Source of the DNA: Flavobacterium ajazii
GTDB taxonomy: Bacteria > Bacteroidota > Bacteroidia > Flavobacteriales > Flavobacteriaceae
Assembly: GCF_010614725.1 (NCBI RefSeq)
Contig: NZ_JAAEHL010000012.1
Coordinates: 62,001 to 126,000, forward strand
Direction of reading: 5' to 3'
Length of the DNA stretch: 64,000 nucleotides
The notes below the pieces were generated by a model. That model ran no database searches and was not told the DNA's origin. It saw nothing but the letters and a program-made list of their open reading frames with translations. Both the position numbers and the translations under genes were made by a program. Shown piece after piece: positions 34,928 to 43,211 of this stretch. Each line of letters opens with the position of its first letter. Position 1 is the stretch's first letter.

Positions 34928-34984
34928 CATCCTGAGCGGAGTCGAAAACTTATGAAACGCTAAGAGTTTCGACTCAGATCAGGA
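34928..34984. repeat. Imperfect inverted repeat with CTGAGCGGAGTCGAAA
   Basis: The left arm ATCCTGAGCGGAGTCGAAAAC faces a decayed right arm (AGTTTCGACTCAGATCAGGAT). A better preserved version is at 53202. It lies after the TetX-like gene and may act as its 3' structure. Confidence 0.5.
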
Positions 34985-35094
34985 TCATATTAAAATCTAA
35001 ATGTTGTTTTTTAATCAATTTTAGACAGCGGATCATTAGCAACAAAAGTTTGTCTTTTTTTCATAACTTAGTTTGTGTAACCTAAACTTAAAAC

Positions 35095-35580
35095 ATGAAA
35101 CCATCCGCCTCTATCCTTTTTATTTTCACAGCATTTATCTTATTAAGCTGTTCGACTACAACCAAATACAGAATCACAGAAAATTATATACCTGATGACC
35201 CTGCTTTATACAAAACTATTGTCAGTTTAGACAGCGCTTTTTTTGGTGCTTATAATACCTGTGATGTAAATCTTGAAAAATACAGTTCGTTTTATTCTGA
35301 GAATATAGAGTTTTTTCATGATAAAGGTGGTTTTATGAATTCTAAGGAAGATATCGTTTCAGCAACCAAAAAGAATGTCTGCGGAAAAGTAACCCGGGAA
35401 CTGGTGAAAGGCAGTATCGAAGTTTATCCTATAAAAGATTACGGAGCTGTAGAAATTGGATTCCATAAATTTCAAAATAAAGAAGAACCAAACAGTGTTT
35501 CAAAAATTGGTAGGTTTACCATTATTTGGAAAAAGGAAAACAACGAATGGAAAATTACAAAAGTAATTAGTCTACATTAA
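35095..35580 (+). CDS. NTF2-like (DUF4440) lipoprotein, 161 aa
   Basis: Lipoprotein signal peptide ending in FILLSCSTTT with Cys at about residue 19. The mature part matches the N-terminal domain of the serine hydrolase at 29954: LYKTIVSLDSAFFGAYNTCDVNLEKYSSFYSENIEFFHDKGG and the end FTIIWKKENNEWKITKVISLH. It is a one-domain NTF2/SnoaL fold, probably binding a small ligand; it has no visible catalytic set. The two proteins are paralogues at domain level. Possibly a ligand-binding periplasmic protein. Confidence 0.8.
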   Translation: MKPSASILFIFTAFILLSCSTTTKYRITENYIPDDPALYKTIVSLDSAFFGAYNTCDVNLEKYSSFYSENIEFFHDKGGFMNSKEDIVSATKKNVCGKVTRELVKGSIEVYPIKDYGAVEIGFHKFQNKEEPNSVSKIGRFTIIWKKENNEWKITKVISLH

Positions 35581-35695
35581 GTTACTGTCTAACAATGTTT
35601 TTTCATAAATTAGTACAGTCCAGTCGGATGTTATAACCGATTTCATATTCAAAAGTAACTGGACGTTGTATGTGTAATTTTAAAATATCATTACG

Positions 35696-37063
35696 ATGAC
35701 AAAATTAGTTACGCTTACCCTGTTTTTTTTGATGACTTTTCTTGCCTTTGGACAGAAAGGAAAATTTGATCTTGCTGTAAAAAACGCAAAAGTGTTTGAC
35801 AGTAAAAAAGGCACCACTTTAGCAAACCAAACGATTCTGATTAAGGATTGGATTATTGTTAAAGTAACCAGCAAACAAAAAAACTATTCGGCTGTAAAAA
35901 CTATTGATGTCGGCGGAAAACTGGTAACCCCGGGATTTGTCGATACTCACATTCATCCCACCGATGTTTATCGCACTTATGGTAAATTGCCTGAATATTT
36001 GCCAAAAGATTCCTTAACACTTTATAGAAAACGACTTTCGGACATTTTTTTGCCTTACGGCGTGACAAATGCCATGATTATGGGACATTCAGAAAAATGG
36101 CTCGAACCAATACTTGACTGGCATTCAAACCCCCAACCCAATTATTTAGATATTAGTACTGTTGGCGGGGCATTGGTTTCAAACGAAGGCCGTAAACCCT
36201 ATATCAATCACGTTATTGCAGATTCTCCCTCAGCAGCCAGAAAAAAAGTGCTGGAATATCATAAATTAGGTCTAAAACATATAAAGCTGTACTGGAAACT
36301 AAGAAAACCCGAATTTGAAACCGCATTTAAAACTGCCGACAGTCTCAAAATGAATGTTTACGGACATATTGACCAAAATATCATGTTTATAGACACCACA
36401 CTGGATATTGGATTAAGAAATTACGAACATCTTTTGACTTTGGTAAACAGTGTCTGGAGGGTTCAGAATGATGACAAAGATTTTAAACTGGAAATGCAAA
36501 AATATTACGCTCCGGGTGCAGAAAAAGCAAATCGTCAGTTAGAAAGACTGGAAATGTTTCGCTATATCCACGACAAAAGACCGGAAGCGTTAAACACTTT
36601 GATTGATAAACTTTCGAAAAATAAAGCCACATTTTCGACCTCAATCCATTTGATGGCAGAACCCTTCGGATTAACTTATTTTACTACCAAAGCCGATACT
36701 TCTTTATCTCCAGAACAATTAGCCCGGTGCAGAGAGAATTTTAAACTATTTATGGGTTATGTAAAACAATCATTTGACAAAGGAGTGCAACTTCGAATTG
36801 GCACCGACTGGCCAAGTGGTGGCAAAGTATTCATTTCAGAACTACTACTTTTATCAGAATATGGATTTACGATTCCTGAGATCCTCCAGATTTCAACCCT
36901 AAACGGAGCAATAGCTCTAAAACTTGACGATCAATATGGTTCGATTGAGAAAGGAAAAAAAGCCAATTTGCTTATCTGGGATAAAAGTCCTTTTGAAAAT
37001 TACAAAAACTTTCTTTCAGACAAGATTATTATTAAAGACGGAATTGTTTTTGAACAAAACTAA
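35696..37063 (+). CDS. Secreted amidohydrolase family protein, 455 aa
   Basis: Signal peptide VTLTLFFLMTFLAFGQ. Metal-dependent amidohydrolase: His85 and His87 in VDTHIHP, an additional His in YGHIDQN, and Asp371 in RIGTDWPSGG, with the C-terminal sequence LKLDDQYGSIEKGKKANLLIWDKSPFEN of the small beta domain. It would bind one or two divalent metals and hydrolyse an amide or related bond; cytosine or dipeptide substrates are both known in the family. The signal peptide puts it in the periplasm. No linked pathway genes. Confidence 0.87.
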   Translation: MTKLVTLTLFFLMTFLAFGQKGKFDLAVKNAKVFDSKKGTTLANQTILIKDWIIVKVTSKQKNYSAVKTIDVGGKLVTPGFVDTHIHPTDVYRTYGKLPEYLPKDSLTLYRKRLSDIFLPYGVTNAMIMGHSEKWLEPILDWHSNPQPNYLDISTVGGALVSNEGRKPYINHVIADSPSAARKKVLEYHKLGLKHIKLYWKLRKPEFETAFKTADSLKMNVYGHIDQNIMFIDTTLDIGLRNYEHLLTLVNSVWRVQNDDKDFKLEMQKYYAPGAEKANRQLERLEMFRYIHDKRPEALNTLIDKLSKNKATFSTSIHLMAEPFGLTYFTTKADTSLSPEQLARCRENFKLFMGYVKQSFDKGVQLRIGTDWPSGGKVFISELLLLSEYGFTIPEILQISTLNGAIALKLDDQYGSIEKGKKANLLIWDKSPFENYKNFLSDKIIIKDGIVFEQN

Positions 37064-37440
37064 GAACCTTTTCTCCCAAAAAACTTCAAAAAGATAGTTC
37101 TAAGACGTAATAAAAATACTTAATCAAATTTAACAAACAACCTGCTTATTTGTTTTCCACTAAGCAAAAACACAAAAACTAAGAATAATCTTAAAACTAC
37201 TACAAAAACTGCAAAAATATTTAAGATTTCGCACTTATTTCCTTGATTATATGACATTTTAAGTTGTATTTTCGCCGGACAAAAAAAATATGTTTTCATA
37301 ATTCTTTATTCTAATTAATATCAGACTTTCGGACAATAAACCTGAATAGATCTGTATTTTTTTTATGCTTTATAAATAAATAAAGAGTTCAAAAAAGTAA
37401 ACTATACCCTAATTATATTAAATATTAAAAGCCTAAATCT
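37064..37440. other. 377-bp AT-rich gap, no feature recognised
   Basis: Rich in A-runs, with no ORF of note. It contains the promoter of the LamG gene at 37441, but no clear -33/-7 pair could be picked out. Confidence 0.5.
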
Positions 37441-38427
37441 ATGAAACAAAATTACATTTTAGCATCATTACTTATGTTGTTGTCTGCCGCTCTGAATGCA
37501 CAGTCAACTAACGCTCTAAATTTTGACGGTATTAATGATGTTGTTGCTATTAACAATGTTACAACAGCATCATTTACATTAGAAGCCAACATTAAACTAT
37601 TGAGCAATTCACCTACAGGATCTGTAGCTTATCAGGGAGCCGGAATCATGGATTCAGATGTTGGAGGTAATGCCAATGATTTTGCTTTCTCTGTTCTAAA
37701 CAATAAATTAAGTTTTTGGGATGGAAGCCTTAATCAAACCTTAAACGGTAATATTAATCTTTTTGATGGAAACTGGCATCATGTTGCCCTGGTTAGAGAT
37801 GAGAATGTTGGAGCTGCTCTTTATGTTGATGGTGTTTTGGATAATCAGTTAAATGTTGCTAGTGCTGTGGTTTTGAATTCAAATCCTAATATATATATAG
37901 GTGCTGCGTATATTGATAGCAGATATTTGAATGTAGATATAGCCGAAGTACGTATTTGGAATACCGCCAGAACAGCAACTGAAATCAATTCCAATAAATC
38001 TGTCAGACTAACTTTGCCACAGACAGGTTTAGTTTCTTACTATAAATTCAACCAGGGAACTGCCAACGGAAACAATACATCAGAAACCAGCCTGATTGAC
38101 GAACTGGGTTCTAACAATGGAACACTTTATAATTTTGCTTTGACCGGTGCATCTTCAAACTGGATAGGAAGTACACTGACATTGTCAACAGACAAGTTTA
38201 ATGGAGTAAATAATTCTATTAAATTATACCCAAACCCTTCATCAGATTTTATTCAGATTTCTGCCTTAACTAAAACAGAAAATTATGCAATATATAATGT
38301 TTCGGGTTCGGAAGTAAAAAGCGGAACAATAGACAGCAATACAAAAATCAACATTCAAAGTTTAACTAACGGAGCCTACTTCTTGAAATTGAATGGCGGC
38401 AATGCTATAAAATTTATCAAAAAGTAA
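37441..38427 (+). CDS. LamG-domain secreted protein with type A T9SS sorting signal, 328 aa
   Basis: Signal peptide NYILASLLMLLSAALNAQ. Residues of about 20-190 are a LamG/concanavalin-like domain (FTLEANIKLL, WHHVALVRDENVGAALYVDGVLDN, VDIAEVRIWNTARTATEI). After a linker, the last 70 residues are a T9SS type A C-terminal domain (LYPNPSSDFIQISAL, YFLKLNGGNAIKFIKK). The protein is therefore exported by the type IX system and attached to or released from the cell surface, where LamG domains typically bind glycans. It is followed by a strong terminator. Confidence 0.9.
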   Translation: MKQNYILASLLMLLSAALNAQSTNALNFDGINDVVAINNVTTASFTLEANIKLLSNSPTGSVAYQGAGIMDSDVGGNANDFAFSVLNNKLSFWDGSLNQTLNGNINLFDGNWHHVALVRDENVGAALYVDGVLDNQLNVASAVVLNSNPNIYIGAAYIDSRYLNVDIAEVRIWNTARTATEINSNKSVRLTLPQTGLVSYYKFNQGTANGNNTSETSLIDELGSNNGTLYNFALTGASSNWIGSTLTLSTDKFNGVNNSIKLYPNPSSDFIQISALTKTENYAIYNVSGSEVKSGTIDSNTKINIQSLTNGAYFLKLNGGNAIKFIKK

Positions 38428-38448
38428 AAAACTTTTATAACTTCCAAA

Positions 38449-38489
38449 ACAGCCTCATTTAAAGAAATTTAATTGAGGCTGTTTTTTTT
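38449..38489 (+). terminator. Rho-independent terminator after the LamG gene
   Basis: ACAGCCTCA and TGAGGCTGT arms with additional AT pairs, followed by eight T. Confidence 0.88.
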
Positions 38490-38549
38490 ACGATTAAACC
38501 ATTAAACATCAAAGTATTGTTCTTCTAAAAAACATCATAAAAATTTGCG

Positions 38550-38590
38550 TAGTCAAATAACTACACTTATATTTGTAGTCAAATAACTTC
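38550..38590 (+). promoter_or_regulatory. Operator/promoter of the ArsR operon
   Basis: The 14-bp sequence GTAGTCAAATAACT occurs at 38550 and 38576, 26 bp apart, and the -7 box TATATTTG (38569-38576) lies between them. The first copy continues to ACTAC and so is partly palindromic (GTAGT-N6-ACTAC). A dimer on each site would block the promoter. It lies just before the ArsR ATG at 38594. Confidence 0.7.
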
Positions 38591-38593
38591 ATA

Positions 38594-38914
38594 ATGAATT
38601 TAAGACGAGACGTATTTCAGGCCATTGCCGACCCTACAAGAAGGTCGATACTATTGCTGCTCACTACACAATCAATGACAGCCGGAGCTATTGCATCTAA
38701 CTTTGATACTGCAAGACCAACGGTTTCAAAACATTTACAGATTTTAACGGAATGTGAATTACTGAGACAAGAGCAGCAGGGAAGAGAAATTTATTATCAT
38801 TTTAATCCGACTAAAATGAAAGAAATAGCCGATTTCCTTGAGCCTTTCCGCAAAATGTGGGATGATAAGTTTAATAAACTGGAAGAAATCATGAAAAATT
38901 ATAAAAAAGAATAA
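38594..38914 (+). CDS. ArsR family HTH regulator, 106 aa
   Basis: Winged-helix ArsR plan: IADPTRRSILLLLTTQSMTAGAIASNFDTARPTVSKHLQILTECELLRQEQQGREIYYHFNP. There is no Cys pair typical of metal-sensing ArsR members, so the effector is probably not arsenic or a heavy metal. It lies 2 bp before an SRPBCC gene and heads a three-gene operon, a plan common in the ArsR/AHSA1 group. The two repeats over its promoter suggest that it represses itself. Confidence 0.93.
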   Translation: MNLRRDVFQAIADPTRRSILLLLTTQSMTAGAIASNFDTARPTVSKHLQILTECELLRQEQQGREIYYHFNPTKMKEIADFLEPFRKMWDDKFNKLEEIMKNYKKE

Positions 38915-38916
38915 CT

Positions 38917-39381
38917 ATGGAACAAAAAACAAAGGTAATCGCAGAAAACGGTAAACAGGAATTGACCATAACCCGAGAATTTGACCTTCCTGTTGAATTA
39001 GTGTTTAAAGCCTATTCAGAATCGGAACTGATTGAACAATGGATGGGAACTAAAGTACTTAAACTCGAAAGTAAAAAACACGGTAGTTATCAGTTTGAAA
39101 CTTCACATGAAGGCAATGTCGTTTTCAGGGCAAACGGAGTAATTCATGAGTATGTTTTAAATGAAAAAATCACACGGACTTTTGAAATGGAAAATACTCC
39201 ATTCCCTGTTCAGCTGGAATACCTTGAATTTGAAAAGTTAACCGAAACGACCAGCAGGCTTACAATACTGCAATTATTTAAGTCTCCTAAATTCAGGGAT
39301 CAGCTTCTTCAAATGCCTTTTGCGCAGGGAATCAATATGGCCCATAACCGACTTCAGGAAATTATATCATCACTAAAATAA
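38917..39381 (+). CDS. SRPBCC/AHSA1 family protein, 154 aa
   Basis: Opens with LTITREFDLPVELVFKAYSESELIEQWMG, the usual AHSA1/SRPBCC start, and contains EKLTETTSRLTILQLFKSPKFRDQLL and the C-terminal helix QGINMAHNRLQEIISSL. Helix-grip fold with a hydrophobic cavity for a ligand or lipid; function not known. It follows the ArsR gene by 2 bp and precedes the DoxX-like gene by 7 bp. Confidence 0.92.
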   Translation: MEQKTKVIAENGKQELTITREFDLPVELVFKAYSESELIEQWMGTKVLKLESKKHGSYQFETSHEGNVVFRANGVIHEYVLNEKITRTFEMENTPFPVQLEYLEFEKLTETTSRLTILQLFKSPKFRDQLLQMPFAQGINMAHNRLQEIISSLK

Positions 39382-39388
39382 TATCAAA

Positions 39389-39784
39389 ATGTCAAAAAGG
39401 AACAAAATTATTTACTGGATTGCTACCGTTTGGTTAGTATTAGGAATGGTCTCCACCGGAATCGTTCAGCTTGTTAAAATGAAAGAAGAAGTAGATAAAA
39501 CCAGTCTGCATTTAGGATACCCTGCCTACTTCTTAACTATTATTGGTATTTGGAAATTGTTAGGATCTGTTGCAGTACTTCTTCCAAAATCAGGGTTGTT
39601 AAAAGAATGGGCTTATGCCGGTTTTTTCTTTACGATGACCGGAGCAATTTTCTCCCATTTTGCTGTTGGCGACAGTGCGATTGAATATTTTGGTCCTACA
39701 TTACTTTTAGCACTTACATTTTTATCGTGGTATTTCAGACCTTCTGACAGAAAAGTATTAACCGTTACCTCAAATCCTTCTTAA
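39389..39784 (+). CDS. DoxX family membrane protein, 131 aa
   Basis: Four hydrophobic segments with DoxX-type sequence LGYPAYFLTIIGIWKLLGSVAVLLPKSGLLKEWAYAGFFFTMTGAIFSHFAVGD. The function of many DoxX proteins is not clear; some are linked to thiosulfate or redox stress. Third gene of the ArsR-SRPBCC operon. Its end overlaps that of the convergent cupin gene by 20 bp. A related DoxX protein is at 53324. Confidence 0.88.
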   Translation: MSKRNKIIYWIATVWLVLGMVSTGIVQLVKMKEEVDKTSLHLGYPAYFLTIIGIWKLLGSVAVLLPKSGLLKEWAYAGFFFTMTGAIFSHFAVGDSAIEYFGPTLLLALTFLSWYFRPSDRKVLTVTSNPS

Positions 39785-40208
39785 TCACCAAATATTTCAA
39801 ATTGGTAGTTCCGGCATTGCTTATGCCATGTTCTGCGTTGGATGGGCAGTATAAACTTGTATTGGGCCCAACCACTACAGTTTTACCATCTAAATAAAAA
39901 GATGCAGAACCTTCCAGAATATAAAAGAATTCTTCTTCCAGATGATGGTGCGGTGCGTGTGTTGATTTACCAGGCTCAACAATACTCATTTTGAGGGTAT
40001 TTTCGAGTGTGAAATTTTTATCAGCAAACCAGTACTGATACCCTACTTTTGTTTTGGTCGCTTTGTCCAGCTCAAAATGATTCACGCAGTTTTCGATGGT
40101 GTATTTTGGTTCAGTTGAAACGGTTTCTTTTTTAGTTTCCTGAGAAAATGCTGTTTGCTGAAAAAACAATACAGCAATTGCGGTTTTTATGGTAGTTGAT
40201 GTTTTCAT
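39765..40208 (-). CDS. Secreted cupin-domain protein, 147 aa
   Basis: Start taken at ATG 40208 for the signal peptide KTSTTIKTAIAVLFFQQTAFSQ. The cupin motif is HAPHHHLEEEFFYILEGSASFYLDGK then LYCPSNAEHGISNAG: three His, a Glu and a further His give a metal site. Single-domain cupin in the periplasm, probably an isomerase, dioxygenase or ligand-binding protein. It overlaps the DoxX-like gene on the opposite strand by 20 bp at their 3' ends. Confidence 0.85.
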   Translation of the reverse strand: MKTSTTIKTAIAVLFFQQTAFSQETKKETVSTEPKYTIENCVNHFELDKATKTKVGYQYWFADKNFTLENTLKMSIVEPGKSTHAPHHHLEEEFFYILEGSASFYLDGKTVVVGPNTSLYCPSNAEHGISNAGTTNLKYLVIKKDLR

Positions 40209-40299
40209 TTTTTTTGACAATGTTACGAAAAATTGACGTACATAAATACGTTATAAAAAATAATGTATAATCATTAACATGAAGATTAGACTTTTGTTT

Positions 40300-40307
40300 T
40301 AATTTTG
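40300..40307 (+). promoter_or_regulatory. -7 element (TAATTTTG) before the antitoxin-like gene
   Basis: It matches TAnnTTTG and lies 29 bp before the ATG at 40337. Confidence 0.4.
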
Positions 40308-40336
40308 TTTACCTATTTTAGTAAACTCTAAAAATC

Positions 40337-40513
40337 ATGAAAGCAATTAATATCACAGCGTATACAAAAAAATTTGAAATTGCAAATGTGAAACCTTACG
40401 AACTATCCGAAGAACAGCAGCATATTTTAAATGAACAAGTAACTTCAGATAAAAAACTTTACACCCATGCCGAATCCATTTATACTGATTTAAAGAAAAA
40501 GTATGAATTGTAA
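40337..40513 (+). CDS. Small antitoxin-like protein, 58 aa (probably internally deleted)
   Basis: The protein begins MKAINITAYT, then KKFEIANVKPYELSEEQQH, and ends in a helical Lys-rich tail. The start is like that of a common Flavobacterium type II antitoxin in which, as I recall, 20-25 more residues separate the two blocks; these seem to be missing here. Its end overlaps the start (ATG 40503) of a decayed RelE/ParE-like toxin by 11 bp, the usual arrangement. The pair is therefore probably no longer active. Confidence 0.65.
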   Translation: MKAINITAYTKKFEIANVKPYELSEEQQHILNEQVTSDKKLYTHAESIYTDLKKKYEL

Positions 40514-40807
40514 GGTCATTTTTTCTCCAATTGCTTTAAAAAATTATTGAAGAAACTATTGAATATTATGTATTAAAAGCTAGTAAGAAAGCTACATTAA
40601 ACTTTCTTAATGATTACAAAAAGGTTTATAAAGCTTTACAGATAAATCCACTTTGTCAGTTTCACGATAATAACCATCGATCGCTATCTTCCTTTTAAAA
40701 AATTTCCTTACGTTGCGTTTTTAATTGTTGATGAATTATCGAAGACTGTATTTTTAAATGCTGTTTTTCATACTTCGCAAAATCCAGAAAAATCCCCTGT
40801 GAAATAA
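40503..40807 (+). pseudogene. RelE/ParE-like toxin with two frameshifts
   Basis: Frame 1 gives MNCKVIFSPIALKN and stops. A shift near 40552 opens the frame that reads IEETIEYYVLKASKKATLNF and on to QINPLCQF. A second shift near 40680 is needed for YLPFKKFPYVAFLIVDELSK and TVFLNAVFHTSQNPEK to the stop at 40805-40807. All three pieces match one RelE/ParE toxin plan in order. The gene is therefore broken, and the antitoxin upstream looks damaged too. Confidence 0.82.
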
Positions 40808-40885
40808 TAGTAAAATTGTTCGCTTCTAACTTTGTCAGAGTTTGAAAATTCGACAAAATTCTTACAAAAAATACACTTTCTCTTT

Positions 40886-40990
40886 TAGCCCCGATCGAAA
40901 CGACATCCTTTTTTGTTGGGGTTCAACAAAAAAGATATAGTGCAGAGCGGGACAAAACGTTCTTAAAACAAAAAATGTTCTGCTCCTAAA
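40886..40990 (+). ncRNA. Flavo-1-like structured RNA, copy 4
   Basis: TAGCCCCGAT at the start, a 10-bp hairpin TTTTTTGTTG with loop GGGTT, GAGCGGGAC, and CTCCTAAA at the end. No REP hairpins surround this copy. It stands in the 333-bp gap between the dead toxin and the TetR gene. Confidence 0.68.
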
Positions 40991-41074
40991 AAATATTTAA
41001 AAACCAAAAGCCCAATAAAATCAAGTCTTTTCAATCTATCTATGGTACGATAAGAAAATATTATGATATTTTTA

Positions 41075-41129
41075 TTTTGTAATACGAAAAACCGCCATAC
41101 ATTTGCCTAACAGTGTTAAACGATTTAAT
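41075..41129 (+). promoter_or_regulatory. tetR promoter with operator copy 1
   Basis: TTTTG at 41075-41079, 18 bp, then TACATTTG (41098-41105): a close match to the Bacteroidota consensus. The 23-bp operator CTAACAGTGTTAAACGATTTAAT (here described by its core TAACAGTGTTA) starts at 41107 and covers the expected transcription start, 12 bp before the ATG at 41141. Confidence 0.75.
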
Positions 41130-41140
41130 ACTTGAATAAA

Positions 41141-41734
41141 ATGGCTAGCAAAGATCGAATTTTAAGACAAAAAGAAGAGACAAGAAATAATATTCTTGGC
41201 GCTGCTTATGATATCGTAAAAGATGAAGGCTGGAATGGTTTGAGTATGCGTAAAATTGCCGATAAGATCGAATATACTGCTCCTATTATTTATGAATATT
41301 TCTCAAATAAAGAAGCAATTTTAGAAGAACTGACAGGCAAAGGTTTTATTAAACTGACTAAAGAGTTACAGACTGCAATAGATAAGTTTGAAAAACCCGA
41401 AGATCAATTAGAAGCCATGTGGATGACATATTGGGACTTTGCTTTTACTAATACTGAAATGTATCAACTGATGTTTGGTGTTCAAATGACTTGCTGTGCA
41501 CAACGATGTTCGGCTCAGGAGGGACCTTACAAATTATTCACTCAGGTAATTGCTGAAGTAATGAAAGACAGCAATCCGAGTCAAGATATCATAAAACAAA
41601 AGTACTTCACTTTCTTTTCTGTTATTCATGGTTTAATCGCCATCAACATCATTAACAAAAGTGATATTTTAGAAACAATTAATGCTCAAATTTTGAAGGA
41701 TGCCATTGGTGGTATCATCAAATCCATACAATAA
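41141..41734 (+). CDS. TetR family transcriptional regulator, 197 aa
   Basis: The HTH reads RNNILGAAYDIVKDEGWNGLSMRKIADKIEYTAPIIYEYFSNKEAILEEL, a classic TetR N-terminus with LSMRKIADK and YxxFxxKE. The ligand domain has a Cys pair (MTCCAQRCSAQEG) that could sense a thiol-reactive or metal ligand. Start at ATG 41141 rather than the upstream TTG. It overlaps its own operator region and lies 316 bp before an efflux operon that carries four more copies of the same operator, so it is very probably the repressor of that pump. Confidence 0.93.
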   Translation: MASKDRILRQKEETRNNILGAAYDIVKDEGWNGLSMRKIADKIEYTAPIIYEYFSNKEAILEELTGKGFIKLTKELQTAIDKFEKPEDQLEAMWMTYWDFAFTNTEMYQLMFGVQMTCCAQRCSAQEGPYKLFTQVIAEVMKDSNPSQDIIKQKYFTFFSVIHGLIAINIINKSDILETINAQILKDAIGGIIKSIQ

Positions 41735-41752
41735 AAAAATTTTCAATTTTAC

Positions 41753-41971
41753 TTAACAGTGTAAAATGATTTAAACGGGATAACATAGAATCCTTTTTTT
41801 TATAACTTCCACTTAACACTGTTAGAAAATTTAATAGAGGTAATAAAGCTCTTTTTTTAGACTTTTACTTAACACCGTTAAATATTTTAATGCTGGTTTA
41901 AGAAGAGAATTGAAAATGATTAAAGTTTGAAAGTTTGCGCACATTTACTTAACAACGTTAGATAATTTAAT
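41753..41971 (+). promoter_or_regulatory. Array of four TetR-type operators before the efflux operon
   Basis: Copies of the 23-bp site start at 41753, 41813, 41869 and 41949, each with the core TTAACANNGTTA (the 41753 copy has GTAA) and then ATTTAA. Each is preceded by a -7-like TT-rich box at the same spacing as in the tetR promoter. The sites are 60, 56 and 80 bp apart. The last ends 79 bp before the ATG at 42051. Confidence 0.75.
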
Positions 41972-42050
41972 TCAATTAAATATGAATCCCGAGAATGCCA
42001 GAATGCCCCAAGAATTAATCCGAGAAAATGTTCAACCAATTAAAACCACT

Positions 42051-43199
42051 ATGAAAATGAAAAATGTAATTATAACCAGTTTTATTCTGGCATTAGTTTT
42101 AAGCAGCTGTGCCGATAAAAATCAAGGTCCAGCGGCTCCGCCTCCACCGGTTTTACCCGTTTTGGCCATTACAAGTGCAAATACAACTACTGACGCTGAA
42201 TATCCTGCTTCTATACAAGGAACTGTTGACGTGGAGATTCGTCCACAGGTAAGCGGTAATCTTGACCGAATCTTTGTTGACGAAGGTGCTTATGTAAACA
42301 AAGGACAGACTTTGTTTAAAATCAATGAGCGTCCGTTCCGTGAGCAGTTAAACAATGCTTTGGCAAGTCTTCATGCAGCTGAAGCGGCTTTAATCAACGC
42401 TAATTTAGAGGTTGATAAACTAACTCCTCTTGTACAAAACAAAGTAGTTTCTGATTATCAGTTAAAAACAGCTAAAGCTTCTCAAAAAATTGCTGCTGCT
42501 AATATTGAGCAGGCAAAAGCAATGGTAGGTTCTGCTAAAATTAATTTAGGATACACAAACGTAACGGCTCCTGTAAGCGGTTATATCGGAAGACTGCCTA
42601 AAAAACAAGGAAGTTTGGTTTCGGCTTCAGATGTTGAAGCTTTGACAACTTTGTCTGATGTTCATGAAGTTTTTGCTTATTTCTCTTTGAGCGAAACAGA
42701 TTTCATCAACTTTAAATCAAAATATGCTGGGAATTCTTTAGGTGATAAAATCAAAAAATTACCTCCAGTTAACTTGATCTTAGCTGATAATACTGATTAT
42801 CCAAAAACAGGGAAAATTGATATGGTAGACGGTCAATTTGATAAAACTACAGGTGCTATCACCCTTAGAGCGACTTTCCCAAATACAAACGGAACATTGC
42901 GTTCTGGAAACACAGGAAGAATCCGTTTAGGATTAAATCACAACGATGCGATTTTAGTGCCACAATCGGCTACTGTAGAAATGCAGGATAAAGTATTTGT
43001 GTTTACTGTTGGAAAAGACAACAAAGTAACCAAAATGCCTATTACCGTTGTGGGGAAAAACGGTACGAATTATTTAATCAAAGACGGTGTGAAAACTGGT
43101 GATCAAATCGTGTTAAGCGGTATTGACAAATTACAGGACGGACAAGCAATTCAACCTGAAAAAACAGCTAAAGTTGCCGAAGTAACTAACAAAAAATAA
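42051..43199 (+). CDS. RND efflux periplasmic adaptor, lipoprotein, 382 aa
   Basis: I start at ATG 42051, which gives a signal peptide ending in LALVLSSC. The upstream in-frame ATG at 41982 would add 23 polar residues. AcrA-type organisation: VEIRPQVSGNLDRIFVDEGAYVNKGQTLFKINE is the first lipoyl half, then a helical hairpin, then NLGYTNVTAPVSGYIGRLPKKQGSLV as the second half, followed by barrel and proximal domains. It is the first gene of the TetR-controlled efflux operon, 12 bp before the pump. Confidence 0.93.
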   Translation: MKMKNVIITSFILALVLSSCADKNQGPAAPPPPVLPVLAITSANTTTDAEYPASIQGTVDVEIRPQVSGNLDRIFVDEGAYVNKGQTLFKINERPFREQLNNALASLHAAEAALINANLEVDKLTPLVQNKVVSDYQLKTAKASQKIAAANIEQAKAMVGSAKINLGYTNVTAPVSGYIGRLPKKQGSLVSASDVEALTTLSDVHEVFAYFSLSETDFINFKSKYAGNSLGDKIKKLPPVNLILADNTDYPKTGKIDMVDGQFDKTTGAITLRATFPNTNGTLRSGNTGRIRLGLNHNDAILVPQSATVEMQDKVFVFTVGKDNKVTKMPITVVGKNGTNYLIKDGVKTGDQIVLSGIDKLQDGQAIQPEKTAKVAEVTNKK

Positions 43200-43211
43200 T
43201 TTTAAAATAAA

